From VAZQ01 sp045811525 (GTDB taxonomy: Bacteria; Pseudomonadota; Alphaproteobacteria; Rhizobiales; Xanthobacteraceae): 64,000 bases of DNA. Made by a program: the position numbers and the translations under genes. The stretch covers positions 115,028 through 179,027 of the forward strand of contig JBJMTV010000034.1 in the NCBI GenBank assembly GCA_045811525.1, in the 5' to 3' direction. A model generated the notes under the pieces. The model ran no database searches. It was not told the origin of the DNA and saw nothing but the letters and a program-made list of their open reading frames with translations. The first letter of the stretch is position 1. The number at the start of each line of letters is the position of its first letter. This document shows positions 8,187-16,852 of the stretch, piece by piece.

Positions 8187-10475
8187 ATGCTCCGCCATTT
8201 CTCTCGTGCGCCTGCAGCCTTGCTCGCGTTTGCCCTCACGACCGCAGCCGTCGTTCTGCCGGGCGTTGCCGCAGCGCAATGGCTCGGTGATGCGCCCCGC
8301 CCTGAGCCCGTCCGGCGCGAAATCCTGGCGATCTATGACAGCCGCGACGATACGCGTCCTGACCAGAGCTTGATCCACCGCTTTGCGGAAATGCCGCTGA
8401 ACCATATCGGCCTCGTGGTCAGCTACTGGGACATCAATGCGGGACTGCCCAGCGCGGAGCGCGCCGACAATCTCCGCGGCATCGTGACCTGGCTGCGTCG
8501 CCCACCGCCGGCGCCGTTCTACGGCTGGGCGCAAACTCAGGTCGCGCGCGGGATCCGCATCGTCGTGCTCGGCGATGCTGTGCTGCCGACCGGCGGCGCC
8601 TCGCTCGCTGACGCGAACAGGCTTTATTCCGAGATTGGCTTCGGCCTGAGCGGCAGCGGGGTCGACCTGACTTACGGTACCCGCGTTCTGCAGCAGGACA
8701 GTCTGATCGGATTCGAGCGGCCGCTCGACCCGGTGCTGCCGCCCTACCCGATTGTCGGCACGTTCGGCTCTGACGTGACCTCCCACCTTGTCCTCGAGCA
8801 TCAAGACGGCGATCAGGTTCTCGCCAGCAGCGTCGTGCTGACCAGCAACCGCGGTGGTTACGCGGCTTCCAACTATTTCATCTACGAGGAGCCCACCACC
8901 GGCCGCACGAAGTGGATCATCGATCCATTCGCGTTCTTTCAAAAGGCTTTCGGCCTCGAGCTGATGCCGGCCCCCGACGTGACCACATTGTCAGGGCGGC
9001 GACTCTGGTTCAGCCACATTGACGGCGATGGTTGGAACAACGGCTCGCATATCGAGGCGTACCGCGACAAACAAACCATTGCCGCGACTGTCGTATTGCA
9101 TGAGCTGATTGCGCCCTATCCCGATCTCCCGGTTTCGGTGGGGGTGATCGGGGCCGATGTCGACGAGCGCTATGGCCCACCGGAAGCCGGGCGCAGCACG
9201 GCACGCGAGCTGTTTGCGCTCCCCCAAGTTGAGGTCGCGACCCACACCTATACCCATCCCTATCAGTGGAGCTTCTTCGAGAACTACGATCGCCAGCTCG
9301 AAGAACGGCTGATCGGCCCCGACGAAAGCGAGTGGAAAGGGGTTATGAGCGAACGCCTGCGGCGTCTGGCGCGCCGGCTGTTTCCTGGCCTGGTCCGAAA
9401 AGGTTCGGAAACTGAGCCCAAGTTCCCGGATGAAGATCCGCCCCGCGCCTACAGCGATTTTCCCTTTGACCTCGATCAAGAGGTTCGCGGCGCCATCGCC
9501 GCCGCCGAGGAAATGGCGCCGGAGGGCAAGCGCGGGACGCTCTATCTCTGGAGCGGCGGCGCCGAGCCGTTCGAGGAAGCGATCGCGCGCACGCGCAAGC
9601 TTGGCTTGCGCAACCTAAATGGTGGCGACTCTCGCTTCGATGCAGATTATCCTTCGGCGAGCTATCTCTCGCCAATTGGCCGCGCTGCGGGTGAGGAACG
9701 CCAGATCTACGCAGGCAATGCCAACGACTATATATACATCACCGACGGCAGCGGGCGCGACCACGGCTTCCTCAATCTTCAAAGCACGATCGTAGCCACG
9801 GAAAATCCGCGTCGCTTGAAGCCGATCAATGTGTATTACCATATGTTCGCCGGCGAAAAGGCCGCACAGATCGCGGCTGTCCGCCACCACCTCGATGCCG
9901 CTCGTCATGGCCCATTAACGCCGATTGCTGCCTCCCATTACGCCGCCATAGCCGATGGCTTCTTCTCCGCCGAGGTCACGGCATTGGGCGATATGAGCTG
10001 GACCGTTGCGCAACGCGGCGCGCTGCAGACGCTGCGCTTCGACGAAGCGGGCGAGCTTGCCGTTGATTTCAGCCGCAGTGTTGGCGTGCTCGGGCAGCGC
10101 AAGAAGGGAAGCTCGCTTTATGTCGCGCTCGACGAAGCCCAGGACGAGGTGATCGTGGCGCTCGGGCCCGAGACTGGAAATGGCTCTGAGCCGGGCACGG
10201 CCTATTTGGTCGAGGGACGCTGGACCTTCCGCGACCTGCGTCGCGGCGCATGTGGGTTTACCGTGATGGCCAAAGGATACGGCAGCGGCCAGATGACCTG
10301 GGGTGGGCTGAGGCCCGGCAATTACCATGTGCTCGTACGGGACATGGATCGTAAAACATTATGGGAAGACGTTGCTGAGGCGGGCGACGATGGCCAGCTC
10401 GCCGTCACGGCGGACATCGATGCAATAAACCCACGTGAGGTCGAGGTTGCGTGCTCGGAAGGCGGGCTGCGCTGA
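8187..10475 (+). CDS. PelA-like periplasmic polysaccharide deacetylase
   Basis: About 762 residues with a signal peptide (MLRHFSR, hydrophobic core, cut near GVAAAQWL). The likely deacetylase domain carries HIDGDG (about 277-282, the Asp-Asp metal pair) and HTYTHP (about 353-358, the His-x3-His metal motif), the pattern of CE4-type deacetylases and of the PelA deacetylase. The region before it (40-260) looks like the Rossmann-like part of PelA. P. aeruginosa PelA is about 948 residues and starts with a glycoside hydrolase domain; that domain is missing here. The start is uncertain: in-frame ATGs also lie at 8121, 8160 and 8175, none with a good ribosome site. The stop overlaps the next start (TGATG). 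Confidence 0.8.
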   Translation: MLRHFSRAPAALLAFALTTAAVVLPGVAAAQWLGDAPRPEPVRREILAIYDSRDDTRPDQSLIHRFAEMPLNHIGLVVSYWDINAGLPSAERADNLRGIVTWLRRPPPAPFYGWAQTQVARGIRIVVLGDAVLPTGGASLADANRLYSEIGFGLSGSGVDLTYGTRVLQQDSLIGFERPLDPVLPPYPIVGTFGSDVTSHLVLEHQDGDQVLASSVVLTSNRGGYAASNYFIYEEPTTGRTKWIIDPFAFFQKAFGLELMPAPDVTTLSGRRLWFSHIDGDGWNNGSHIEAYRDKQTIAATVVLHELIAPYPDLPVSVGVIGADVDERYGPPEAGRSTARELFALPQVEVATHTYTHPYQWSFFENYDRQLEERLIGPDESEWKGVMSERLRRLARRLFPGLVRKGSETEPKFPDEDPPRAYSDFPFDLDQEVRGAIAAAEEMAPEGKRGTLYLWSGGAEPFEEAIARTRKLGLRNLNGGDSRFDADYPSASYLSPIGRAAGEERQIYAGNANDYIYITDGSGRDHGFLNLQSTIVATENPRRLKPINVYYHMFAGEKAAQIAAVRHHLDAARHGPLTPIAASHYAAIADGFFSAEVTALGDMSWTVAQRGALQTLRFDEAGELAVDFSRSVGVLGQRKKGSSLYVALDEAQDEVIVALGPETGNGSEPGTAYLVEGRWTFRDLRRGACGFTVMAKGYGSGQMTWGGLRPGNYHVLVRDMDRKTLWEDVAEAGDDGQLAVTADIDAINPREVEVACSEGGLR

Positions 10476-11395
10476 TGCTCCGTCACGTCGCGCTTATTGT
10501 GTCGCTCACGTTTCTCGCCCTGGCCGGCGGCTATGCCATGGTGCCGGGAGAACGTGAGCAATGGACGATGCTGGTGCGCGACGGCCACAACCGGGCGGCC
10601 ATGGCAGTGCTCGAGCAGCGCTACCGCGCCGGCAAAAGGGAGGTGGATGCGGTCCTGCACCTCTACAAGCTTTATATGGCCTTTGCCGAGATCGATCGTG
10701 CGACCGAAATCATGCGTGATTTCGTGGCCGATCGGCCCGACGATCCCGGGCGCCTCGTTCTCCTTGCGAAGCACTATGGCGACATCCAGGAGAAGCCGGG
10801 AGAAATCCGCACGCTCGAGCATCTGTTCGAGGTGGCGCCAGCAGCAACGACGGCTCGCGATCTGCTGGCGCATTACCGTCTGTCGGGCGACTACGGGCGC
10901 GAGCGGCGGCTCATGCAGACACTGCTCGCAGGGCAGATGATCACGGCCAACGATGCGGAGCGGCTGGGACTGATGCTGGCCGCGCAGGGTGACCTCTTCG
11001 GTGCGCGTGAAGCACTGACCCGGTTCGATGAGATCGCCAATCCGGAGCGGACGATCGGGCGGCTCGCGCTCTTCGATATTCTCCTGCAGGTGGGGGACCA
11101 GACCTCTGCCCTGGAGAAGGCCGCCTCCTGGATGGGTTACTGGCGAAAGTTCGGCGTCCAGCATGCTGGGACCGAGAACCCGACGGCACGTCTCACCGCC
11201 ATGATGCTTGCCGCCGATGCGGCGGCGGCGCGCAGGATACTTTGCGATCCCGACCGGACCCAAGCCGCGAACCAAGCCGCGAACCGTGTCGAGCCTGCCT
11301 GCGACCCTCTTGAGGAAGAGGAGGTCGCGCGCCGCGGCGGCTCGCTTGGCCACGTGGAGGCGAGCCAGGAATTCGGCCGCAGGAGACGCAAGTGA
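10475..11395 (+). CDS. membrane-anchored TPR protein at the pelB position
   Basis: A 306-residue protein with an N-terminal hydrophobic segment (residues about 3-22) that could be a signal anchor, followed by helical repeats of TPR type (VLEQRYRAGKREVDAVLHLY, EIMRDFVADRPDDPGRLVLL, TLEHLFEVAPA and others). It overlaps the pelA-like stop (TGATG) and its own stop overlaps the pelD-like start (GTGA). In P. aeruginosa this position is taken by PelB, about 1190 residues of TPRs plus an outer-membrane beta-barrel. Only a TPR segment is present here, so it may be a scaffold or a PelB-derived short form. The C-terminus is very basic (RRRRK). Confidence 0.7.
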   Translation: MLRHVALIVSLTFLALAGGYAMVPGEREQWTMLVRDGHNRAAMAVLEQRYRAGKREVDAVLHLYKLYMAFAEIDRATEIMRDFVADRPDDPGRLVLLAKHYGDIQEKPGEIRTLEHLFEVAPAATTARDLLAHYRLSGDYGRERRLMQTLLAGQMITANDAERLGLMLAAQGDLFGAREALTRFDEIANPERTIGRLALFDILLQVGDQTSALEKAASWMGYWRKFGVQHAGTENPTARLTAMMLAADAAAARRILCDPDRTQAANQAANRVEPACDPLEEEEVARRGGSLGHVEASQEFGRRRRK

Positions 11396-12597
11396 CGCAA
11401 GCGACCGCAAGCGGTTCTGCGGCCAGCGCCGCCCTGCCGATCGAGCCGGGAGCCACGACGGTTGCGCGGAGGTCGCGCGCCTCATGGCTGCTGCGCATCA
11501 GCTTCGAATACGCACTTCTGTTCGGCATAGCGGTTGTGGCGAAGATTGCTCTTCCCGGCCTGGTAAGCAGCGCCTATCCAAACCCCCTGTGGCTGCCGGT
11601 CATCGTGCTCAGTCTGCAGCACGGAATTGCCGCCGGACTGTTCGCGGCAGTGATTGCGCTCGGCGTGCAATATTGGGAAGGGCTGCCGGCAGCGCTGCTG
11701 CATGAGGATATGTATGACTACATTGGTCGCGTAGCCGCCGAGCCGATCGGCTGGGCGTGCGTCGCATTGCTGATCGGCCATATTCGCAGCCGCCAAATCG
11801 CCAGCCGCACGGAGCTCGAGCAGCAGCTTGCGGAGCGCAGCCGCCAGTCCTCGGCGGTAGCGCAACTCTGCCAGGACTTCCGCACCCGCATCGACCTCCT
11901 CGAGCGGCACATTGCGGCGAACGCGCGTGCCTCGAACAGCGACGTGGTGCAGGCCATGAGCGAGCTTGAGCAAGCGACCTGGGAGACGTTTCCGCAGCGG
12001 CTGAGCCGATTCGTGAACCTGATGACCGGCGCCACAGATTTTTCAGTCTACCTGTTGCGGCATGACAAGCTCGAGCTTGCCATGCACGGCAGGGACGACC
12101 ACCACCTGAACGCCGTGGCTACGATAACTGCAAGCGACCAGTTGTTTGCAGCCATCCTCCATGAACGGCGCGTGCTATGCGCGGGCCGAGGCTCCGACGC
12201 GGCACTGCTCGACGGCCGCTGGACACTGGCCGGCCCGTTATTGCCTGATAGTGCCTCCGGGTTGCCCGCCAGCGCTGGCCCCAGCACTGCTGACCAATCG
12301 AACGAGCTTGGCGCCGAAGCGGCGGTCGGCATGTTCGCGATCAGCGGCGCGCTCGACGACTTTCCCAACGATATCGAGCGGAGGTTTGCCCTCACCTCCG
12401 CTCAGATCTCGCGGCTCGTTGGTTACCTCAGCCTCGTGAACCGCTGGCAGAGCGCGGGAATGGCACGCCGGCCGAGTCCGTATGAGTTGCTCGAGCGCGA
12501 ACTGCGGGCTGAGCAGGTGGTACCGCCGCCCGGCTCCCATGGCGGCAACGGACGTGACCGCCGAGCACAAGACCTGCAGCGCGGCAGGCTGCGATAA
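11392..12597 (+). CDS. PelD-like membrane protein with GAF region, GGDEF part absent
   Basis: A 401-residue protein starting at GTG 11392 within the previous stop. Residues about 32-135 hold hydrophobic segments (FEYALLFGIAVVAKIALPGL and following), then a helical linker (about 137-180) and a GAF-like domain to about 350. This is the PelD plan. P. aeruginosa PelD continues into a degenerate GGDEF domain whose RxxD site binds c-di-GMP; here only about 50 low-complexity residues follow, with no GGDEF-like core. An RAQD string in the tail looks accidental. The stop overlaps the next start (TAATG). Control by c-di-GMP through the usual site therefore seems lost. Confidence 0.7.
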   Translation: MTQATASGSAASAALPIEPGATTVARRSRASWLLRISFEYALLFGIAVVAKIALPGLVSSAYPNPLWLPVIVLSLQHGIAAGLFAAVIALGVQYWEGLPAALLHEDMYDYIGRVAAEPIGWACVALLIGHIRSRQIASRTELEQQLAERSRQSSAVAQLCQDFRTRIDLLERHIAANARASNSDVVQAMSELEQATWETFPQRLSRFVNLMTGATDFSVYLLRHDKLELAMHGRDDHHLNAVATITASDQLFAAILHERRVLCAGRGSDAALLDGRWTLAGPLLPDSASGLPASAGPSTADQSNELGAEAAVGMFAISGALDDFPNDIERRFALTSAQISRLVGYLSLVNRWQSAGMARRPSPYELLERELRAEQVVPPPGSHGGNGRDRRAQDLQRGRLR

Positions 12598-13361
12598 TGA
12601 CTGCGGCTCAAGAGCGCCACGGTTCGCTTGGAACCCCTGCCCGCTGGCATGGCGACCATCAGCGGCTCAGCGTGCGCTTGGCCGACGTGCTCGTTGCACT
12701 GCTCAGCTGCGGCTTGAGCTTGGGAGTGCTCACCTACACCATGAGCGCATTGGCCCGAGCTCCGCTCGTCCTGTCGTTACATCTTGCGGTCCTTGCGATT
12801 CCGCTGACCCTGTGGGTCATCCGTGCCCGCCATCGGGGCGAGCTGACGTTCGCCGTCCTGCTCACGATCGGCACCGCCGTGAGCGGACCGATCGGCGCAT
12901 TCGGTTGCGCTGTGATGGGATTGACGCTTTGGCTCCAGCAGCCTTCACCGACACGACTGCAGGAGTGGTACGACTATATTGCCGGTGTAGTTGCTCGCGG
13001 GGCGCTCACAAGCCTTTATGATGAGCTGATCAGCGGCCGGCTTCCATCCGATCCGACGACGCAAGTGCCTCGCTTCCAGCCGATCCTGCACGGTGCCTCC
13101 GCCGACGAGCAGCAGCGTGCTCTCGCGGTCATGGGCCGCCGCTACCATCCCGATTTCCGTGCGGCACTGCGCAGCGCCTTGCGCAACAAGAACGTCTTCA
13201 TCCGCGCCCAAGCAGCAGCGGTTGCCGCGCGCCTCGATGCCGACGAAAAGCTGCAGCTGTGGATCCCTGCGCAGGCCCAGGCCGCGACTGAAGCATTGCC
13301 GCCGTTTGAGAGGGGCGGTGTGCAGCGCCAAGCCCGCAAGGGGGCGGATATTGCTCACTGA
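12597..13361 (+). CDS. PelE-like membrane protein with helical-repeat tail
   Basis: A 254-residue protein with three or four hydrophobic segments in residues about 25-125 (LADVLVALLSCGLSLGVL, LVLSLHLAVLAIPLTLWVI, ELTFAVLLTIG and the next), then a soluble helical region rich in alanine and arginine (ALRSALRNKNVFIRAQAAAVAARL). P. aeruginosa PelE, about 329 residues, also combines membrane helices with TPRs and works with PelD. The assignment rests on position between pelD- and pelF-like genes and this architecture, not on clear sequence motifs. Its ATG overlaps the pelD-like stop. Confidence 0.6.
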   Translation: MTAAQERHGSLGTPARWHGDHQRLSVRLADVLVALLSCGLSLGVLTYTMSALARAPLVLSLHLAVLAIPLTLWVIRARHRGELTFAVLLTIGTAVSGPIGAFGCAVMGLTLWLQQPSPTRLQEWYDYIAGVVARGALTSLYDELISGRLPSDPTTQVPRFQPILHGASADEQQRALAVMGRRYHPDFRAALRSALRNKNVFIRAQAAAVAARLDADEKLQLWIPAQAQAATEALPPFERGGVQRQARKGADIAH

Positions 13362-13412
13362 GCGGCGCTGCTGCGCATCGTTGTACGCGGCCACGTTTTA
13401 CGAGGAGTGGTC

Positions 13413-14969
13413 GTGACCCGGCCCGCACCCTCGAAGCTTCTCCCAGCCAGATCCGCCCAGGCTGGGCGCACGGGAGAGGTGGACGTCTGTGTCATCGTCG
13501 AAGGCGCCTATCCCTATGTGGCCGGCGGCGTCTCGGCCTGGGTGCATGGATTGATCAAACGACAACCGGACTTGCGTTTCGCCGTGGTTGCCATTCTGCC
13601 GGCACCACCAGCCCCCGCGGCAAAATACGCCGCGCTGTCTAATGTCCGATCTCTGCACCACCTCTATTTGAGTGAATCGCATGACCAGCGCGGCTGGTGG
13701 CGGCCGCGCGCGTTCAATCAGGCGGAGTTCGACAAAGCCGCCGATGTGTTTCTCAGCTCAGGGGGGATCGCGGAGCTCGCGCAGGTTAACCGACTATTGG
13801 CACCGCTGGTGAAAGCCCGCCGCACGTCCGATCTCCTCGATTCGACGCTGGCGTGGACCCTGGTATGCGACCTTTATCAGCGGGAGATGCCGCACGAGTC
13901 CTTCCTCCACTTCTTCTGGGCCTGGCGCGCTCTATTCGGCGGGCTGGTGGCGACGCTATCGTTCCCGCTTCCGCGGGCCCGCGTCTATCACACCGTCTCT
14001 ACCGGCTATGCCGGACTGCTGGCGGCGCGGGCCGCCGTCGAGACTGGACGCCCGGCACTCATTACTGAGCACGGCATCTATACCAACGAGCGCCGGATCG
14101 AGATCCTGCAGGCCGACTGGATCGTCGATACCTTGGACAAGGGTTTTGCCATCCACGATCCCCGGCGCGACCTTCGCGACTTCTGGTCCGCCGCTTTCGA
14201 GAGCTACGCCCGCGCCTGCTACCAAGCTTGCACTGAAGTCATCACCTTGCATGGCGCCAACCAACCTGCGCAGACAGCCCTGGGAGCGCCTCCTGAGCGC
14301 ATGAAGATCATTCCCAACGGCGTTGACTACCAGAGCCTGAGCCGTCTACCGGCGGCCGGTGTCAATGCGCGGCCGACCGTGGCCCTGGTCGGCCGCGTGG
14401 TTCCGATCAAGGATGTCAAGACCTATCTGCAGGCGATCGCCGAGATCCGTCCGCGCTTCCCCCATCTCGCGGCCCTGGTGATGGGACCGACGGATGAGCA
14501 GCCGGAGTATTACCAAGCCTGCAGCGCAACGGTACGGGACCTGGGGCTCGGGGGCGTCGTCCACTTTACCGGACAGGTGAACGTCGCAGAATATTTTCCG
14601 CGCATTCACGTCAACGTGCTGACCAGTGTGAGCGAATCGCAACCCCTGAGCGTGCTGGAAGCAGGAGCGGCCGCCATCCCGACGGTCGCAACCGACGTCG
14701 GTGCCTGTCGCGAAATCCTGTTCGGCCGTCACGACGAGCACCCGCCGCTCGGGGAGGGCGGCATCCTGACCGACGTAGCCTCACCGCACCAGACGGCGGC
14801 GGGAGTCTGTGAGCTGTTGTCGGATCTGCATCGCCGGCGCCGCCTCGGCCTCAACATGCAACAACGAGTGAAGCGCTATTACGACATGAACCTCGTCGAC
14901 GAAGCCTACGCGAGCATCTACCGGCATCATATCGATGCTCCCTCGCGGCCGAGCGAAGGTCGCACGTAG
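13413..14969 (+). CDS. pelF: PelF-like GT4 glycosyltransferase
   Basis: About 518 residues, cytoplasmic, with the characteristic PelF start VDVCVIVEGAYPYVAGGVS (about residues 24-42). The GT4 nucleotide-sugar site is present: IIPNGVDYQ, a VALVGRVVPIKDVKTYL donor loop and the E-x7-E signature in SESQPLSVLEAG. PelF uses UDP-activated N-acetylated sugars to polymerise Pel. I chose GTG at 13413 because AGGAG lies five bases upstream; GTG 13407 overlaps that site. It follows the pelE-like gene by 51 bp and is separated from pelG by one base. This and pelG are the firmest anchors for calling the locus Pel-like. Confidence 0.88.
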   Translation: MTRPAPSKLLPARSAQAGRTGEVDVCVIVEGAYPYVAGGVSAWVHGLIKRQPDLRFAVVAILPAPPAPAAKYAALSNVRSLHHLYLSESHDQRGWWRPRAFNQAEFDKAADVFLSSGGIAELAQVNRLLAPLVKARRTSDLLDSTLAWTLVCDLYQREMPHESFLHFFWAWRALFGGLVATLSFPLPRARVYHTVSTGYAGLLAARAAVETGRPALITEHGIYTNERRIEILQADWIVDTLDKGFAIHDPRRDLRDFWSAAFESYARACYQACTEVITLHGANQPAQTALGAPPERMKIIPNGVDYQSLSRLPAAGVNARPTVALVGRVVPIKDVKTYLQAIAEIRPRFPHLAALVMGPTDEQPEYYQACSATVRDLGLGGVVHFTGQVNVAEYFPRIHVNVLTSVSESQPLSVLEAGAAAIPTVATDVGACREILFGRHDEHPPLGEGGILTDVASPHQTAAGVCELLSDLHRRRRLGLNMQQRVKRYYDMNLVDEAYASIYRHHIDAPSRPSEGRT

Positions 14970-14970
14970 C

Positions 14971-16392
14971 ATGGCCGGCATTGGATTTGCCCTCGAACGG
15001 CTCTATCGCAGCAGCTCCATCGCAGATCGCGTAGTATCGTTTGCGCATGCCTCAGTGATTGCGGCCGGCCCTTGCCTGCTCGCCGTGCTCTGCATCTGGC
15101 TGATCAGCGCAATGCTCAGTGAGCTCGAGGGCAAAACGACAATTGCCGCTTTCCGCGCCCTCATCATCTACAGCTTTGCCCTTTCCTTCGTCATTACTGC
15201 GCCGATTGCCTTGGTCAGCGCCCGCGTGATCTCTGACAAGTTGCACGATCGCAATGTCGTAGCGGTTCCCGGCATCATGCTGGCCGGTTTCGTCCTGACT
15301 GCGATCGTCAGCATCCTTGCCGGAACTGCCCTATTCACGCTTGCCCTTAATCTTGGCGACGCCACGATCATTGCTGCGGTCGCCGACTGCGCGCTCATTG
15401 CACTGGTTTGGGTCGCATGTTTGTTCTGCAGCGTGACGCGGGACTACGTGTCGGTAACAGCGTTCTTCGCGGTCGGCATGTTGCTGGCGCTCGCCGGCGT
15501 GACCGTTGGCTACAATGCCCGCCCTGATCTTGCGACCATGGTGTGGGGCTTCAATGTCGGGATTGGCGCCACGTTGTTCGGGTTGCTCACCCGGATATGG
15601 GCGACTTTCCCGTTCGCCGTAAGAACAATGTGGCCGCCGGCCCGCGCGCTTGCGCGCGCACTCATCATCTATTGGCCCATTGCACTTGGAGGTTTGTTCG
15701 GAGCTATGGGCGCGTGGATCGACAAATGGATCGTGTGGCTATCGCCGTTCGGCGTGCAAATCCAGAATGGCCTGCTGCATGCGCCGCTTTACGACAGCGC
15801 AATGTTCGTCTCGTACCTCGTCGTGATACCGGCTTATGCCGCCTTCGTCCTCCACCTCGAGGTAAAGTTCTTTCGCAATTATCGCCTGTTCTATACGAGT
15901 ATCCTCGAGCATGGCACGCTCGCACAGATCCAGGGTCATGGCCGACGGCTACGCGACGAGACGATTGCGTCGCTTTCCTCCATCACTGTGCCGCAACTCG
16001 TCATCTGCGCGCTGGTTGCGTTGTCCGCCCCCATTGTGGTCGATTTGCTCGACATGCAGTACCGGCAAGTGGGAACGCTCCGGCTCGGCTTAATCGGTGC
16101 TGCGTTTCAGTTTCTTTTCATCACCTGCTCGTCGCTGGCGCTCTACTTCGATCGGCAAGCTCTCTTCCTGATGCTGCAGACCCTCTATCTCGTGCTCAAT
16201 GGTGTGCTGACCTATGCGTTCCTGCCCCTCGGAGCAACCTATCTCGGGCTCGGCTTTCTCATTGCCTCCGCCATTTCAGCGCTGGTCGCTTACCTGGCGC
16301 TCGCGCGAACGCTGCACCGTCTCGGCTATCTCACGTTCATTGCCAACAACCCGGCCGTGCGTTTGCGAACGCGGCTGCTCAAGGGCGTGTAA
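14971..16392 (+). CDS. pelG: PelG-like polytopic inner-membrane transporter
   Basis: About 473 residues, very hydrophobic, with around twelve predicted membrane segments. The start MAGIGFALERLYRSSSIAD, followed by a first helix AGPCLLAVLCIWLI, matches the PelG family, a branch of the MOP flippase superfamily that works with the PelF synthase and PelDE. The ATG at 14971 is two bases past the pelF stop; an in-frame ATG at 14935 lies inside pelF. It is the last gene of the operon. A stress promoter and an unrelated small exported protein follow. Confidence 0.88.
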   Translation: MAGIGFALERLYRSSSIADRVVSFAHASVIAAGPCLLAVLCIWLISAMLSELEGKTTIAAFRALIIYSFALSFVITAPIALVSARVISDKLHDRNVVAVPGIMLAGFVLTAIVSILAGTALFTLALNLGDATIIAAVADCALIALVWVACLFCSVTRDYVSVTAFFAVGMLLALAGVTVGYNARPDLATMVWGFNVGIGATLFGLLTRIWATFPFAVRTMWPPARALARALIIYWPIALGGLFGAMGAWIDKWIVWLSPFGVQIQNGLLHAPLYDSAMFVSYLVVIPAYAAFVLHLEVKFFRNYRLFYTSILEHGTLAQIQGHGRRLRDETIASLSSITVPQLVICALVALSAPIVVDLLDMQYRQVGTLRLGLIGAAFQFLFITCSSLALYFDRQALFLMLQTLYLVLNGVLTYAFLPLGATYLGLGFLIASAISALVAYLALARTLHRLGYLTFIANNPAVRLRTRLLKGV

Positions 16393-16477
16393 GATCACAG
16401 CGAAGCACTCCGCGGCAATGGCTGCAGCGTTCGGTCGGTAGACGCGGCCGAAGGTCTGGATTTCCGAAGGCCGGACC

Positions 16478-16502
16478 GGAACCAGAGTTGCGGAAGTTCG
16501 TT
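16478..16502 (+). promoter_or_regulatory. EcfG-type general-stress promoter
   Basis: GGAAC at 16478-16482, exactly 16 bases, then CGTT at 16499-16502, matching the EcfG consensus. The -10 ends 37 bases before the ATG of the small exported protein at 16540, a normal leader length. This is the better of the two such sites in the window. Confidence 0.65.
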
Positions 16503-16539
16503 CTTTCATCGTTCGTAGGTCTTTCAGAGAGGAAGCAAA

Positions 16540-16749
16540 ATGAAAAAGGCCGCATTCGCCGCCGCGCTCGCTCTATCCGCGGTCGCTACACCCGCCTTGG
16601 CTGATTATTTTATCGTGCGAGAAGGCCCGAAGGGACCATGCCGCGTTGTGGAGACACGCCCGACCCAGACCACTATCGTCGTCGTCGGCGACAAGGCGTA
16701 TAAGACGCAGGACGAAGCACAGAAGCAGGTATCCGTCGTCTGCAAGTAA
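16540..16749 (+). CDS. small exported protein (69 aa), likely stress-induced
   Basis: A 69-residue protein with a clean Sec signal peptide (MKKAAFAAALALSAVATPALA, cut before DYF). The mature 48 residues hold two cysteines (GPCRVV and the C-terminal VVCK) and a VVVGDKAYKTQDEAQKQV stretch. I do not recognise a named family; similar short secreted proteins occur in Hyphomicrobiales. A ribosome site GAGAGGAAG precedes the ATG, and an EcfG-type promoter ends 37 bases upstream. A terminator-like hairpin follows at 16785. Together these suggest a stand-alone stress-response periplasmic peptide. Confidence 0.75.
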   Translation: MKKAAFAAALALSAVATPALADYFIVREGPKGPCRVVETRPTQTTIVVVGDKAYKTQDEAQKQVSVVCK

Positions 16750-16784
16750 TTGCAGCCAACAGGTCACTCCTTGGAAAGCAAGTT

Positions 16785-16816
16785 AGCGAGGTCGTGCACG
16801 GCCTCGCTGCTTTTGC
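16785..16816 (+). terminator. hairpin after the small exported protein
   Basis: AGCGAGG (16785-16791) pairs with CCTCGCT (16802-16808) around a 10-base loop and is followed by GCTTTTGC. The T-run is short, so termination may be partial. Confidence 0.5.
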
Positions 16817-16852
16817 TTGTCACCAAGTGAGATTTGCGCTGTCAGAAAGCGT

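Noticed and set aside
10322..11485. 387-codon frame on the minus strand
   Set aside because: Antisense to the coupled TPR gene of the Pel-like operon; composition is arginine- and histidine-rich as in shadow frames of GC-rich DNA.
15543..16604. 353-codon plus-strand frame overlapping pelG
   Set aside because: Out of frame with the pelG-like gene and without any ribosome site or family resemblance.
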